From contig NZ_LGKN01000005.1 in the NCBI RefSeq assembly GCF_001306175.1, positions 1 through 64,000 of the forward strand: a DNA stretch of 64,000 bases, given 5' to 3'. This DNA is from Ardenticatena maritima. Its GTDB lineage: Bacteria; Chloroflexota; Anaerolineae; Ardenticatenales; Ardenticatenaceae. Position 1 is the stretch's first letter. Every line of letters starts with the position of its first letter. The notes beneath the pieces are model-generated. The model made no database searches, was not told where the DNA came from, and worked only from the letters and a program-made list of their open reading frames with translations. Position numbers and translations under genes: made by a program. Positions 1-9,177 of this stretch are shown here, in pieces.

Positions 1-112
1 GTTGCTCAACGCGGCCAGCATCGGCGCGATGATTCTGACGACCGAAGCGCTGGTGACGGACCTGCCCGAAAAGGAAAAGGCCGACGCCGGCACGCCGCCG
101 ATGGACTTCTAA
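1..112 (+). CDS. groEL: Chaperonin GroEL, C-terminal fragment
   Basis: Only the last 36 codons are in the window; the reading frame enters at base 2 and stops at a TAA at 110-112. The residues [18 protein letters not shown] match the highly conserved end of the GroEL equatorial domain (usual form ASVAGLLLTTEALV). The tail is short and acidic and ends P-P-M-D-F instead of the common GGM repeat, as in many Chloroflexota chaperonins. GroEL folds cytosolic proteins in an ATP-driven double ring with GroES. The identification rests on a short but diagnostic segment. Confidence 0.9.
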   Translation, partial: LLNAASIGAMILTTEALVTDLPEKEKADAGTPPMDF

Positions 113-135
113 GCCCGCGTTCCTGAGACGACACA

Positions 136-172
136 CGCCCTCGCGCCAACACGGCGCGGGGGCGTTTTGTTT
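136..172 (+). terminator. Rho-independent terminator of groEL
   Basis: A 12-bp GC-rich stem (CGCCCTCGCGCC pairing with GGCGCGGGGGCG, one G-T pair) with a 5-nt loop is followed by TTTTGTTT. It lies 24 nt after the groEL stop and before the convergent end of the cobalamin operon. Confidence 0.85.
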
Positions 173-211
173 ATGGAGAGGAAAAACGACCGAAGCGCGG
201 CGCGTGCAAGC

Positions 212-1555
212 CTACGCGCCCCACCATTCCCCCGCCCAATGCACATGCACATACGACGCCACCAACCGCCCGCGGCGGTAGCCCTCCGGCAACACATCAC
301 CACCGCGGCGCGGCAACACCACCCACGCCGCCGTCTCGCGCGACGGGGTGAACCCCTCCCAGCGGCTCCAATGGAACACGTGCCCCCGCAAGCGCACACC
401 GTCGCGCGCCACCCAATGCGGGCGCGCCGGTTCAACTTCCACATATCCCAGCCGTTCGCGCCGCGCCTGCATGACCGCGTTCCCCGGCACAAGCCCCACC
501 ATGGGGAAAGCGCGCCCTTCCTGTGTGATAATCGCCTGCATCAAGTACATGAAGCCCCCACACTCGGCATACAGCGGCACATCCGCTGCATGCGCCGCAC
601 GCACATCGGCGCGCAAAGCCGCATTGTCCGCCAGGGCTTCGGCATACAGTTCGGGGAAACCGCCGCCAATGTACAACGCATCCACATCAGAGGGGAGCGC
701 ACGGTCGCGCAACGGGCTGAAGGGCACAATCTCCACGCCTGCATCGCGCCAGACATCGAGATTGTCCTCGTAGTAGAAACTGAACGCCTCATCACGCGCC
801 ACGCCGATACGCCGAAAGGCGCAAGGGCGCGGCGGCGGCAAGGAAGCCGCCCCACACAACGGGGGGGCTGCGTGCGCCAGCGCGAGCAACGCCGCCACAT
901 CACACGTCCGCTCCACCAAATCCGCCGCGGCATGAACGAACGCCGCCCACGCGCCTGGTTCAACCGTGGGCACCAGCCCCAAATGGCGCGACGGCACCTG
1001 CGCCGACGCCTCGCGGGGCACAACTCCCAACACGGGTAAGCCTGTCGCCTGTTCGACCGCCCGGCGCACGCCGTCGCCATGCGCCGCACTCCCCACCCGA
1101 TTGAGAATGAAGCCCGCCAGCGGCAGATCGGGGGCGAATGTGGCGAACCCGTGCGCCATCGCCGCGGCGCTCCGCGCCACGCGCGCCACATCCAGCACGA
1201 GCACTACGGGCGCACGCAACAACCGCGCCACCTCCGCCGTGCTCCCCCGGTCGTCCTCATAGCCGTAGCCGTCGAACACCCCCATCACGCCTTCGATGAC
1301 GGCAATGTCCGCATCGCGCGCGGCACGCCCAAACAGCGCCGCTACACGCTCGGGGGAGACCATCCACGTGTCCAGATTGCGCGAGGCGCGCCCGGTGGCG
1401 AGGGTGTGGTAGGTGGGGTCAATGTAATCGGGACCAACTTTGAAGGGCTGCACCGCCAACCCGCGGCGCGCCAAAGCCGCCATCAGGCCGGTGGCCAGCG
1501 TGGTTTTGCCAACCCCGCTGTGCGCACCGGCCACAACCAAACGCGGAATCGTCAT
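212..1555 (-). CDS. cbiA: Cobyrinate a,c-diamide synthase CbiA
   Basis: 447 residues. It amidates the a and c side chains of (cobalt-)cobyrinic acid using glutamine and ATP. The N-terminal half is a dethiobiotin-synthetase-like ATPase with the P-loop AGAHSGVGKTT near residues 8-18 and the conserved GPDYIDPTYH segment. The C-terminal half is a class I glutamine amidotransferase with the nucleophile Cys in Y-A-E-C-G-G-F-M-Y-L (near 330) and a conserved HVH motif near the end. It is the last gene of the B12 operon. The ATG chosen here shares one base with the bioY stop codon (TGATG); a GTG one codon upstream is also possible. Length is normal for CbiA/CobB. Confidence 0.95.
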   Translation of the reverse strand: MTIPRLVVAGAHSGVGKTTLATGLMAALARRGLAVQPFKVGPDYIDPTYHTLATGRASRNLDTWMVSPERVAALFGRAARDADIAVIEGVMGVFDGYGYEDDRGSTAEVARLLRAPVVLVLDVARVARSAAAMAHGFATFAPDLPLAGFILNRVGSAAHGDGVRRAVEQATGLPVLGVVPREASAQVPSRHLGLVPTVEPGAWAAFVHAAADLVERTCDVAALLALAHAAPPLCGAASLPPPRPCAFRRIGVARDEAFSFYYEDNLDVWRDAGVEIVPFSPLRDRALPSDVDALYIGGGFPELYAEALADNAALRADVRAAHAADVPLYAECGGFMYLMQAIITQEGRAFPMVGLVPGNAVMQARRERLGYVEVEPARPHWVARDGVRLRGHVFHWSRWEGFTPSRETAAWVVLPRRGGDVLPEGYRRGRLVASYVHVHWAGEWWGA

Positions 1556-2130
1556 CACTCACTCTTCAAGCCCAGCAGTTTCCAGCCCGACGGCAACGCC
1601 AGCGCCGCCAGCACCAGTTTGAACAGGTCGCCGGGAATGAAGGGCAACAAGCCCATCACCAGCACCTTGTCTGTGCCCACAAATTTCGCTAGCCAGGGCA
1701 AGCCGAACAGGTAAATCACCACGTTGCCAATCAACATCGCCAGCGCCGCCGTCCAGACGCGACGGTCCCAGCCCCGTTCACACAGCCAGCCGACGACGAA
1801 CGCCGCCGCCACAAAGCCGAACAGATACCCCGCGGTGGGTCCCACCAGCACCGCCAATCCGCCTTTCCCGCCGGCAAAGACGGGCAAGCCCGCCGCGCCT
1901 TCGGCAAGGTAGGCGAGCATTGCCGCCGCCCCCGCGCGGCTGCCCAACAGCGCCCCCACCAGCAAGACGGCGAACGTTTGCCCGGTGATGGGCACAGGGC
2001 TAAACGGCAAGGGGATGCTGATTTGCGCGGCGACAGCCGTCAACAGGCTGCCCAGCACCACCAGCAGCGCTTTGTGTCGCCAGGTGGCTTGCGGCCAGAT
2101 GGCTTGGGTGATGGTTGGGTAGTGTGTCAT
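1555..2130 (-). CDS. bioY: BioY biotin transporter substrate-binding subunit
   Basis: 191 residues, about six membrane helices. It matches the BioY family (S-component of biotin ECF transporters): an N-terminal helix followed by Q-I-S-I-P-L-P-F-S-P-V-P-I-T-G-Q-T-F, then the Gly-rich L-L-G-S-R-A-G segment, the G-P-T-A-G-Y-L-F-G-F motif, and a C-terminal F-I-P-G-D-L-F-K motif. BioY can import biotin alone or with a shared EcfAT module; no Ecf genes are nearby. A strong ribosome site (GGAAGGAGG) precedes the ATG. Its position between cobT and cbiA is unusual for a biotin transporter. The family call is firm; the substrate is inferred from the family. Confidence 0.93.
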   Translation of the reverse strand: MTHYPTITQAIWPQATWRHKALLVVLGSLLTAVAAQISIPLPFSPVPITGQTFAVLLVGALLGSRAGAAAMLAYLAEGAAGLPVFAGGKGGLAVLVGPTAGYLFGFVAAAFVVGWLCERGWDRRVWTAALAMLIGNVVIYLFGLPWLAKFVGTDKVLVMGLLPFIPGDLFKLVLAALALPSGWKLLGLKSE

Positions 2131-2195
2131 GTGTATCCTCCTTCCTGTTTGTTTTTTCTCACGGATGCAAATGCACCCATGCGAAAATACACCTT

Positions 2196-3287
2196 TCAGG
2201 CTTCCAGGATACGCCCTTCTTTTTCTGTTTTCTCAATCTCCTCGGAAACGCCCGCCTCGGCAAACGTCGCCATCTCGTTCAGGACGGCGCACGCCGCGTC
2301 CAGCACGTGGAAGGCGAGCGCCGCGCCCGTGCCTTCACCCAGCCGCAAATCGAGGTTCAGCAGTGGGTGAAGCCCCAGCCAATCCAGCATGATGCGGTGC
2401 CCCCGCTCTTGCGAGTGATGCGCGGCAATGAGGTACGGGCGCACCTGCGGCGCCAGCGACACGGCAATCATCGCCGCCGCAGTTGAGATGAAGCCATCCA
2501 CCACCACGGGGCGACCCGCCGCCGCCGCGCCCAGAATCGCGCCGGCTAGCCCGCCAATTTCAAAGCCCCCCACCTTGGCGAGCACGTCCACCCCATCGTA
2601 GGGGTCGGGACGGTTGGCGGCAAGCGCCCGCTGGACAGCGCCAATTTTGCGCGCCACGCCTACCTCATCCAGCCCGGTGCCGCGCCCCACAATTTCGCCC
2701 GGCGCACGCCCGGTAATAGCCGCGGCAATCGCCGCCGACGGCGTGGTGTTCCCAATGCCCATGTCGCCGGTGGCGAGCACATCCAGCCCGCGCGCCACTT
2801 CGGCTTCGACAACCTCAATCCCCGCTTCCAGCGCGGCGATGGCTTGCTCGCGCGTCATCGCCGGTTCAACCGCAATGTTGCCCGTGCCATAGCCAATTTT
2901 CTTCACCACCAGGTCGGGGTGTGGGTCCAAATCAACAGCGACGCCCATGTCCACCACGACCACACGCGCCCCCGCATGCCGCGCCAGCACGTTGATGGCT
3001 GCGCCACCCCGCAGGAAGTTGTACACCATCTGGGGCGTCACTTCCTGGGGGAATGCGCTCACGCCTTCGGCGACCACGCCATGGTCGCCCGCCATGGTGA
3101 CGACCGCTTTGTCGCGCAGGCGGGGGCGGGGCGTGCCCAAAATGCCCGCCAGTTGCACCGACAATGTTTCCAGCCGCCCCAAACTTCCACGCGGCTTGGT
3201 CAATTGGTCTTGCCGCTCACGGGCGGCCTGCATAGCGGCTTTGTCCAGCGGACGAATGGCGGCAATGGTTGCGTTGAGTTTTTGCAT
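2196..3287 (-). CDS. cobT: Nicotinate-nucleotide--dimethylbenzimidazole phosphoribosyltransferase CobT
   Basis: 363 residues. It makes alpha-ribazole phosphate from nicotinate mononucleotide and dimethylbenzimidazole for the lower ligand of B12. Visible family motifs are T-K-P-R-G-S-L-G-R-L-E near residue 30, A-G-D-H-G-V-V-A-E-G-V-S-A-F-P-Q, G-D-M-G-I-G-N-T-T-P-S-A-A-I, and a late R-L-G-E-G-T-G-A-A-L-A holding the catalytic Glu. The reading frame stays open about 290 bases upstream, but the start is set at the ATG at 3287, which has AAAGGAGG at proper spacing and gives the normal family length. It lies 11 bases downstream of cobA. Confidence 0.96.
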   Translation of the reverse strand: MQKLNATIAAIRPLDKAAMQAARERQDQLTKPRGSLGRLETLSVQLAGILGTPRPRLRDKAVVTMAGDHGVVAEGVSAFPQEVTPQMVYNFLRGGAAINVLARHAGARVVVVDMGVAVDLDPHPDLVVKKIGYGTGNIAVEPAMTREQAIAALEAGIEVVEAEVARGLDVLATGDMGIGNTTPSAAIAAAITGRAPGEIVGRGTGLDEVGVARKIGAVQRALAANRPDPYDGVDVLAKVGGFEIGGLAGAILGAAAAGRPVVVDGFISTAAAMIAVSLAPQVRPYLIAAHHSQERGHRIMLDWLGLHPLLNLDLRLGEGTGAALAFHVLDAACAVLNEMATFAEAGVSEEIEKTEKEGRILEA

Positions 3288-3298
3288 GACAGCCTCCT

Positions 3299-4048
3299 TT
3301 ATCGTGAAAATCGATTGGTTGCACACGACGGCATGAGATGCACAACCTCCCCCACAATCACCAGCATGGGCGTGGGCATGTCGGCGGCTTCCACCGCCTG
3401 CGCCAACGTCGCCAGCGTCGCCGCAACCACCTGCTCGTGCGGTGTGCCGCCGGCGCTGATGGCGGCGGCGGGTGTGTCGGGCGCGCGCCCGGCGCTGAGC
3501 AGCGCCGTGCAAATGGCAGCGATATTTTTGCGCGCCATCAGCACCACCAGCGTGGGAATGCGCGCCAGCGCCGACCAATCCAGCGACGAGGCGGCTTTGT
3601 CCGGCGTTTCGTGCCCCGCCACCACTGCGAACCCACTGGCGACGTCCCGATGCGTCACGGGAATGCCCGCCAACGCCGGCACCGCAATCGCCGACGAGAC
3701 GCCCGGCACCACCTCAAACGGGACGCCCGCTTCCAGCAACGCCAGCATTTCCTCGCCCCCGCGCCCGAAGACAAACGGGTCGCCGCCTTTCAGGCGCACC
3801 ACCTGTTGCCCGGCGCGCGCCCGTTCGACCAACAGCGCGTTGATGGCGTCCTGGGGCATGGTGTGCCGACTGGCGGCTTTGCCCACGAAAATGCGCTCGG
3901 CGTGCGGCGGCGCTTCGTCAAGCAATTCGGGGGCAATCAAGCGGTCGTAGAGCACGACATCGGCGCGTTGCAGGGCGCGCAGCCCCCGCAAGGTGATGAG
4001 GTCCGCCGCGCCGGGTCCCGCGCCGACGAGATAGACTTTGCCGCTCAT
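3299..4048 (-). CDS. cobA: Uroporphyrinogen-III C-methyltransferase
   Basis: 249 residues. It transfers two methyl groups from SAM to uroporphyrinogen III (C2 and C7) to give precorrin-2, the branch point to B12 and siroheme. The tetrapyrrole methylase fold shows at [15 protein letters not shown] near the N-terminus, the [18 protein letters not shown] loop near residue 90, and V-P-G-V-S-S-A. The start overlaps the stop of the upstream CobJ fusion by ATGA, which implies translational coupling. The last dozen residues are not conserved in the family. Confidence 0.96.
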   Translation of the reverse strand: MSGKVYLVGAGPGAADLITLRGLRALQRADVVLYDRLIAPELLDEAPPHAERIFVGKAASRHTMPQDAINALLVERARAGQQVVRLKGGDPFVFGRGGEEMLALLEAGVPFEVVPGVSSAIAVPALAGIPVTHRDVASGFAVVAGHETPDKAASSLDWSALARIPTLVVLMARKNIAAICTALLSAGRAPDTPAAAISAGGTPHEQVVAATLATLAQAVEAADMPTPMLVIVGEVVHLMPSCATNRFSR

Positions 4049-5316
4049 GCTTCATCCTCCGTCGGGTGGTGTTCCGCCAGCCATGCGGCGATGGCGTCGC
4101 GCAGGCGGACGGCGGTACGCGGCGCTTGCCCGCCGCTGCTCACCGCCACCAGCACATCATCGCGGCGCAGCACCGCCGGCACGTAGAAGGTGCCCTCTTC
4201 GGGCATATCGGCGACGTTGCAGGCGATACCGCACGCGCGCGCTTCCGCAGCAACCGCCGCATTCACCTCGCGCCGGTCGGTCGCCGCAAACACCAGATCT
4301 GCACCCGCCACGTCCCCTTCACGGTAGGCGCGCGCCACCCATTCCAGACGCCCCGCCACCGCCCACTGCTGAATCGCCGTTGTCGCCGTGGGACTGATGA
4401 CGCGCACCCGCACGCCGGCGTCGAGCAATCCGCGCACTTTGCGCGTGGCGACACGCCCACCCCCCACCACCACGGCGCGCAGACCGTGCGCCGTGTTCAG
4501 CAAGAGGGGGTAGAGTGTGTTGGTGGAACGCGCCCCGCGCGCGGCGCTGGACGGTTCGGCAAGCGGCGCTGGCTCTTCGGCAAAGTAGCCGCGCGGCGTC
4601 GCCATGCAAGGACCGACAAAGCGGGTCTGGCTGTTGCCAACGATGACGATGGTGAACATGTCCACCGCGTCGGGTTGGGCGTCGGCAAGGGTGGTAAGTT
4701 GCACGGTTTCGGTGGGACGGCTCACATTGCGCACGACGGCGACGGGCGTCTGCGGGGGGCGTTCGGCGCGCAGAATGTCGAACGCACGCGCCAGTTGCCA
4801 ATCGCGCTTGCGGGAACGGGGGTTGTAGAACGCCACCACAAAATCGGCGCTGGCGGCCGCCCAAATGCGCCGCTCGATGACGTGCCACGGCGTGAGCAAA
4901 TCGCTCAGGCTGATGGCGCAAAAATCATGCGCCAGCGGTGCGCCCACCCGCGCCGCGGCGGCGAACATGGCGCTCACCCCCGGATGCACCACCACTTCGG
5001 GATGCGCGCCATCCCACGCCAGGTCGGCAAGCACTTCAAACAGCGTGCCCGCCATGCCATAGACGCCCACGTCGCCACTACTCACCAGCGCCACAACGTC
5101 GCCCGCGCGCGCGATTTTCACAGCCGTGCGCGCGCGCGCCACTTCTTCCCCCAAATTGAACCCGATGCGCCGCTGGTCAGGGCGCAAGAGGGGATCGAGC
5201 GCCTGCAAGTAGCCCTGGTAGCCCAACACCACGTCGGCCTGTTGCAGCGCGTGCAAGGCGTCGGGCGTCATGTAGGCGGGATCGCCCGGTCCCAAACTCA
5301 CGAGATGGATGCGCAT
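4045..5316 (-). CDS. cobJ: CobJ precorrin-3B C17-methyltransferase fused to precorrin-2 dehydrogenase (Met8/CysG-N)
   Basis: 423 residues in two parts. Residues 1 to about 245 are a ring-contracting C17-methyltransferase (CobJ/CbiH): [29 protein letters not shown], and F-Y-N-P-R-S-R-K-R typical of CobJ. Residues about 265-423 are a Met8/CysG N-terminal-type NAD-binding domain: [12 protein letters not shown] near 282-293, [21 protein letters not shown], which oxidises precorrin-2 to sirohydrochlorin and can chelate metal. An upstream in-frame extension is rejected: GGAGG precedes the ATG at 5316. The gene overlaps cobM-cbiG by 19 bases and cobA by 4. Confidence 0.92.
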   Translation of the reverse strand: MRIHLVSLGPGDPAYMTPDALHALQQADVVLGYQGYLQALDPLLRPDQRRIGFNLGEEVARARTAVKIARAGDVVALVSSGDVGVYGMAGTLFEVLADLAWDGAHPEVVVHPGVSAMFAAAARVGAPLAHDFCAISLSDLLTPWHVIERRIWAAASADFVVAFYNPRSRKRDWQLARAFDILRAERPPQTPVAVVRNVSRPTETVQLTTLADAQPDAVDMFTIVIVGNSQTRFVGPCMATPRGYFAEEPAPLAEPSSAARGARSTNTLYPLLLNTAHGLRAVVVGGGRVATRKVRGLLDAGVRVRVISPTATTAIQQWAVAGRLEWVARAYREGDVAGADLVFAATDRREVNAAVAAEARACGIACNVADMPEEGTFYVPAVLRRDDVLVAVSSGGQAPRTAVRLRDAIAAWLAEHHPTEDEA

Positions 5317-7223
5317 ATGCCCCTCCCTTCGGATTGCGCCAACGCGACCGCCACCGTACACCGCTTGAAACGCTGTTTGGGCACCAGCAACGCGCCTTGC
5401 GCCACGGCAACCGCGGCTGGTTCGGCAACGCCGGGCAAGCCAAAGCGCGCGGCGGCGCTGGGTGAAAACGGCGCGTCCAGCGCCCGCAAGTCGTCGTGTT
5501 CGACAATGCACAAAGGCACGCGCCACCGCTCCGCCAACCGGCGGATGCCGGCTTCGTCGGCTTTGATGGCGGCGGTGGCAACCGCTTTGAGGGCGTCGGC
5601 GGCGAGCCCGTGCCGGGCGAGCACGGTTTGCACGGCGGCTTCGAGTTCTTCCGCCGGCACGCCCCGCCGACACCCCACCCCCACCACCAGCACGGGCGGG
5701 CGATAGAGCACGCCCCGCCCGCGCAAGGATTGCCACTCGGCGCGCAAACGGTGGCTGACCAGCACCACCGCGGCATAGGCGGGGTCGAGCAGGTCGGCGG
5801 GCGTTTCAACCCTCTGCACCTGTTCGGGCGGCAACGCCGCCAACGCCTGTGTGAGGAACGCGGCTTCGTCCGGCAAATCGGGTTCGACAAAGAGCCCGAT
5901 CCGCTCCCCGTTGACCAGCGCCGCGGCGGCATGGGTGAGGGCGCTCTCCGGCGCGATGCGCCAGCCACGCTCGCGCCCCAACAGGTCGAGTGCGGGCACG
6001 CCGCGCAAATCGCTCGCTGTGGTGATGACGGGGGTAGCGTGCAGATGCGCGGCGATGGTGGTCGCCAGGGTGTTCGCGCCGCCCAAGTGCCCCCCCACCA
6101 GCGGGATGACGAAACGCCCCGTATCGTCGCAGACCACCACGGCGGGGTCGTGCTGTTTGTCGCGCAGGTGCGGCGCGATGAGGCGCGTCGCCGCGCCCAC
6201 CGGCATGATGAGCACCAGGCGGCGGCTCTGCGTCCAGAGATGCGCCACAAGGTCGCGCGCGCGTTCGTCGTAGGGCTGAACGCGGGGCTCGTCGTCGGCG
6301 AAACGGCGGGGAACCCACGCGCACCCATCCAGCGCGTCCGCCAGGGTTCGCGCCAGACGGCTTCCGTCGCGGCTGAGGGCGACGATGTGCGTTGCGGCGG
6401 AGAACGAGTCGCCGCGGCGCACCGGTCGCTTGATGGGCGCGCCATGGGGGCGAAAGCGATGCCGCCAATCGGGAGCGTAGAGGTGCGAAGTGGCGGGCGG
6501 CGGTGCGTCGCCCAGAACGTCGCCCACGAGGATGAGCGCCTGGCGGGTGAAGCCGGCGGCGCGCACCTGTTCGGCGATGGTGGCTAACGTGCCGCGCACC
6601 ACTTGCTCATCTTCCCACGTGGCGCGATAGACCACCGCCACGGGCGTTTCGGGCGTGTAGCCGCCGGACGCCAGAAGGTCGTCCACCACCTGCTGGATAC
6701 GGCTCACGCTGAGGAAAATCGCCAGGGTCGCGCCGTGGGCGGCAAACGCCTGCAACGATTCGTTGCGCGGCAAACCGGTTCGGCCGGCGGCGCGGGTCAA
6801 AATGATGGATTGCGCGACGCCGGGCATGGTCAATTCCCGTTTGATGCGGGCGGCGGCGGCGAAGAGGCTGGAAACGCCGGGCACAATCTCGTAGGGCACA
6901 CCGGCGGCGTCCAGGGCGTGCATTTGCTCGGCAATCGCACCGTACACGGCGGGGTCGCCGCTGTGCAAACGCGCCACAACACCGCCGCGGCGGGCTTCTT
7001 CCACCATGGCGGCGATGATGTCGGGCAATGTCAGCCCGCTGGTGCCTTCGATGCGTGCGGTCGGCGGTGCAAACGCCAGCACGTCGGGATGCACCAGGCT
7101 GTCGGCGTAGAGCACAAGGGTGGCTTCGGCGAGCACGGCGCGCGCGCGCAGGGTCAGCAGGTCGGGCGCGCCGGGACCTGCGCCGATGAAATAGACGGTG
7201 CCGGGATGCGGCATGTGGGTCAT
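5298..7223 (-). CDS. cobM: CobM precorrin-4 C11-methyltransferase fused to CbiG cobalt-precorrin-5A hydrolase
   Basis: 641 residues. Residues 1 to about 245 are the C11-methyltransferase CobM/CbiF: F-I-G-A-G-P-G-A-P-D-L-L-T-L-R near the start, L-H-S-G-D-P-A-V-Y-G-A-I-A-E-Q, and E-I-V-P-G-V-S-S. Residues about 275-640 are CbiG, which opens the delta-lactone of cobalt-precorrin-5A and releases acetaldehyde: G-H-L-G-G-A-N-T-L-A in the core domain and G-V-G-C-R-R-G-V-P-A-E-E-L-E in the C-terminal domain. CbiG belongs to the anaerobic route. The start overlaps the CobI stop by ATGA; an ATG three codons later is an alternative. Confidence 0.94.
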   Translation of the reverse strand: MTHMPHPGTVYFIGAGPGAPDLLTLRARAVLAEATLVLYADSLVHPDVLAFAPPTARIEGTSGLTLPDIIAAMVEEARRGGVVARLHSGDPAVYGAIAEQMHALDAAGVPYEIVPGVSSLFAAAARIKRELTMPGVAQSIILTRAAGRTGLPRNESLQAFAAHGATLAIFLSVSRIQQVVDDLLASGGYTPETPVAVVYRATWEDEQVVRGTLATIAEQVRAAGFTRQALILVGDVLGDAPPPATSHLYAPDWRHRFRPHGAPIKRPVRRGDSFSAATHIVALSRDGSRLARTLADALDGCAWVPRRFADDEPRVQPYDERARDLVAHLWTQSRRLVLIMPVGAATRLIAPHLRDKQHDPAVVVCDDTGRFVIPLVGGHLGGANTLATTIAAHLHATPVITTASDLRGVPALDLLGRERGWRIAPESALTHAAAALVNGERIGLFVEPDLPDEAAFLTQALAALPPEQVQRVETPADLLDPAYAAVVLVSHRLRAEWQSLRGRGVLYRPPVLVVGVGCRRGVPAEELEAAVQTVLARHGLAADALKAVATAAIKADEAGIRRLAERWRVPLCIVEHDDLRALDAPFSPSAAARFGLPGVAEPAAVAVAQGALLVPKQRFKRCTVAVALAQSEGRGICASIS

Positions 7224-7951
7224 GGGGTCTCACTCCTCTCTGCTTCGGGACGCCGCACGATGAGCAAGGAAAGGTAGGGCGCGGGCGCGTCGGGCAGGGC
7301 GGTGATGTCGTGGATGATGCGCTCTTCGGGCATGCCCACGCGCTCGGCGTAGATGGTGTGCGCCAGCAAACCCGCTTCGCGCAGTGCCGCGACGATGCGC
7401 GGCAAAACGGGTCCCACTTTCAGCAGGATGACAGTGTCGAAATCGGCGAGCAGGCGGCGCAGGGCGGCGGCGTCGGTTTCATACGAGGCGGGCAAGATGG
7501 CAACGCGGTTGTTGGTGGTGGCGAGCGGGAAAAAGGCGCGCGCCGCCGCAGCGGAAAACGACGGAACGCCGGGCACAACACGCAAGGCGATGTGTGGATG
7601 GCGCTCACGCAGTGCCGCGGCAATGTAGATGAAAGTGCCATAGAGCAGAGGGTCGCCCAGCAAGATGTACGCGCCCGCTCCGTCGCCCAACGTCGCGGCA
7701 ATGGTGTCGGCGGCGGTGCGCCAGGCGGCGCGCAGGGCGTCCATGTCGCGGGTCATGGGCAAGGGAAGTTCAACGATGCGCTGGTCGGCGCGCAACCAGG
7801 GGCGCGCAATGCGCAACGCCAGGCTCTCTTCACCGTCGCGACTGCGCGGCACAAAGACCACGTCGGCGTGGTCGAGCACGCGCACGGCTTTCACGGTCAG
7901 CAATTCGGGGTCGCCGGGTCCAACACCTACGGCGGTGAGTGTGGCTGTCAT
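7220..7951 (-). CDS. cobI: Precorrin-2 C20-methyltransferase
   Basis: 243 residues. It methylates C20 of (cobalt-)precorrin-2 with SAM. The tetrapyrrole methylase pattern is clear: A-V-G-V-G-P-G-D-P-E-L-L-T-V-K-A at residues 7-22, V-V-F-V-P-R-S, L-L-G-D-P-L-L-Y-G-T-F in the middle, and V-V-P-G-V-P-S-F-S-A-A-A. The G-D-P-E-L-L-T-V-K and D-P-L-L-Y-G-T-F forms are characteristic of CobI/CbiL rather than other methylases of the pathway. It overlaps both neighbours by 4 bases (ATGA). Confidence 0.94.
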   Translation of the reverse strand: MTATLTAVGVGPGDPELLTVKAVRVLDHADVVFVPRSRDGEESLALRIARPWLRADQRIVELPLPMTRDMDALRAAWRTAADTIAATLGDGAGAYILLGDPLLYGTFIYIAAALRERHPHIALRVVPGVPSFSAAAARAFFPLATTNNRVAILPASYETDAAALRRLLADFDTVILLKVGPVLPRIVAALREAGLLAHTIYAERVGMPEERIIHDITALPDAPAPYLSLLIVRRPEAERSETP

Positions 7952-9177
7952 GGTTGCTCCTCGTGCTGATAGCAGACAATCCAGATGGGGTTTTCGGCGC
8001 GCAACCGTTCAGACGCGCCAATGGGCACGCCATGGTTGATTTGCACCTGATACCAACGCGCGGTCGGGAGCACCCGCCGCACGTGGTAGAGGTTGTCGAG
8101 CGTGGCAAGGGTGCACACCAGCCGCCCCCCCGGACGCAAACGCGCCCGCACCGCCGCCAGAATCTCCGCCAGCCGACCGCCGCTCCCCCCGATGAAGACG
8201 GCGTGCGGCGCAGGCCAATCGGCGCAGGCGTCGGGGGCTTCGCCCAGCACGGCGTGCACGTTGGGCGCGGGAAAGCGGTTCAGATTGGTGCAGAGATGCG
8301 CAAACATGTGCGCCCGCCGTTCAACGGCGAAGCAGCGCGCCGAGGGCACCGCGCACGCCAGTTCGATGCTGACGGCGCCGCTTCCCGCGCCGATGTCCCA
8401 GACCACCTCGCCGGGGCGCACGCGCAACTCCGCCAGCACCAGCAAGCGGATTTCGCGCTTGGTGATTTGGCGCGCGTCGGTGGCAAACAGATGGTCGGGG
8501 ATGCCGGGCGGTTCGGGCGAGCGCGGCGGTGCAGGCTGCCAGACCACGAAGACGTTGAGCGGGGCAAAGTCGGTTTGGGCGGCGGCGGCGAGTGTGCCGC
8601 GCCAGATGCGTTCGTCGGGCAGCGCCAGGTTTTCGCAGACGGCGGCGGGTGCGTCGGGGGGCATGCCGGCGTCCAGCAAAGCGCGGGCGACGACGGCGGG
8701 CGTCTGCACGGGGTCGGTGAGGATGGCGGCTTTGGGGGCGACGAGCGCCTGCGCCACCACGTCGGCGAGTGGGCGGGCGTGGGCGCTGAGCAAAGCGGCG
8801 TCGTGCCAGGGTTCGCCCAGGGCGGCGAACGCCAGTTGGAAGGCGCTTGGCGCGGGATGGATGCGCAGCGCCTCGGCGGGGAAGAAGCGGCGCAGTGTGG
8901 CGCCGATACCGTAGCAAAGCGGGTCGCCCGACGCCAGCACCACCACACGCCGCCCCTGCGTCCATGCGGCGCGGACGGCGTCCACCACCTGCGCGATGTT
9001 GTTGCCGATGGGCAGGCGCTCGGCATGGGGGGTGGGGGCGTCCGCCAGATGCCGCCGACCGCCAACCAGCAAGTCCGCCTGCGCGAGCAGGGTTTGCAGG
9101 TGGGGGGGCAAGCGGTCGGCGCGCCCGTTGACGCCGATGATGTGGATGGGCGGCTGGTGGGATGACACGCGACTCAT
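7948..9177 (-). CDS. cobL: Precorrin-6B methyltransferase/decarboxylase CobL (CbiE-CbiT fusion)
   Basis: 409 residues. The N-terminal half (about 10-200) is the CbiE tetrapyrrole methylase (V-G-G-R-R-H-L, L-A-S-G-D-P-L-C-Y-G-I-G, P-A-P-S-A-F-Q-L-A-F). The C-terminal half (about 215-409) is the Rossmann-type CbiT with D-A-R-Q-I-T-K-R-E-I-R and the SAM motif W-D-I-G-A-G-S-G-A-V-S-I-E, then F-I-G-G-S-G-G-R-L. Together they methylate C5 and C15 and decarboxylate the C12 acetate. The ATG at 9177 overlaps the cbiD stop (ATGA) and has AGGAGG upstream; a GTG at 9183 is an alternative. Confidence 0.95.
   Translation of the reverse strand: MSRVSSHQPPIHIIGVNGRADRLPPHLQTLLAQADLLVGGRRHLADAPTPHAERLPIGNNIAQVVDAVRAAWTQGRRVVVLASGDPLCYGIGATLRRFFPAEALRIHPAPSAFQLAFAALGEPWHDAALLSAHARPLADVVAQALVAPKAAILTDPVQTPAVVARALLDAGMPPDAPAAVCENLALPDERIWRGTLAAAAQTDFAPLNVFVVWQPAPPRSPEPPGIPDHLFATDARQITKREIRLLVLAELRVRPGEVVWDIGAGSGAVSIELACAVPSARCFAVERRAHMFAHLCTNLNRFPAPNVHAVLGEAPDACADWPAPHAVFIGGSGGRLAEILAAVRARLRPGGRLVCTLATLDNLYHVRRVLPTARWYQVQINHGVPIGASERLRAENPIWIVCYQHEEQP

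Noticed and set aside
3288-3578. N-terminal extension of CobT upstream of 3287
   Set aside because: The extension overlaps the end of cobA in another frame, is His/Gly/Ala-rich, and a proper ribosome site precedes the internal ATG that gives the family length.
4066-5706. 546-residue plus-strand open frame opposite cobJ/cobA
   Set aside because: It is a His/Arg/Gly-rich antisense shadow of well-supported genes in high-GC DNA, with no family motif or ribosome site.
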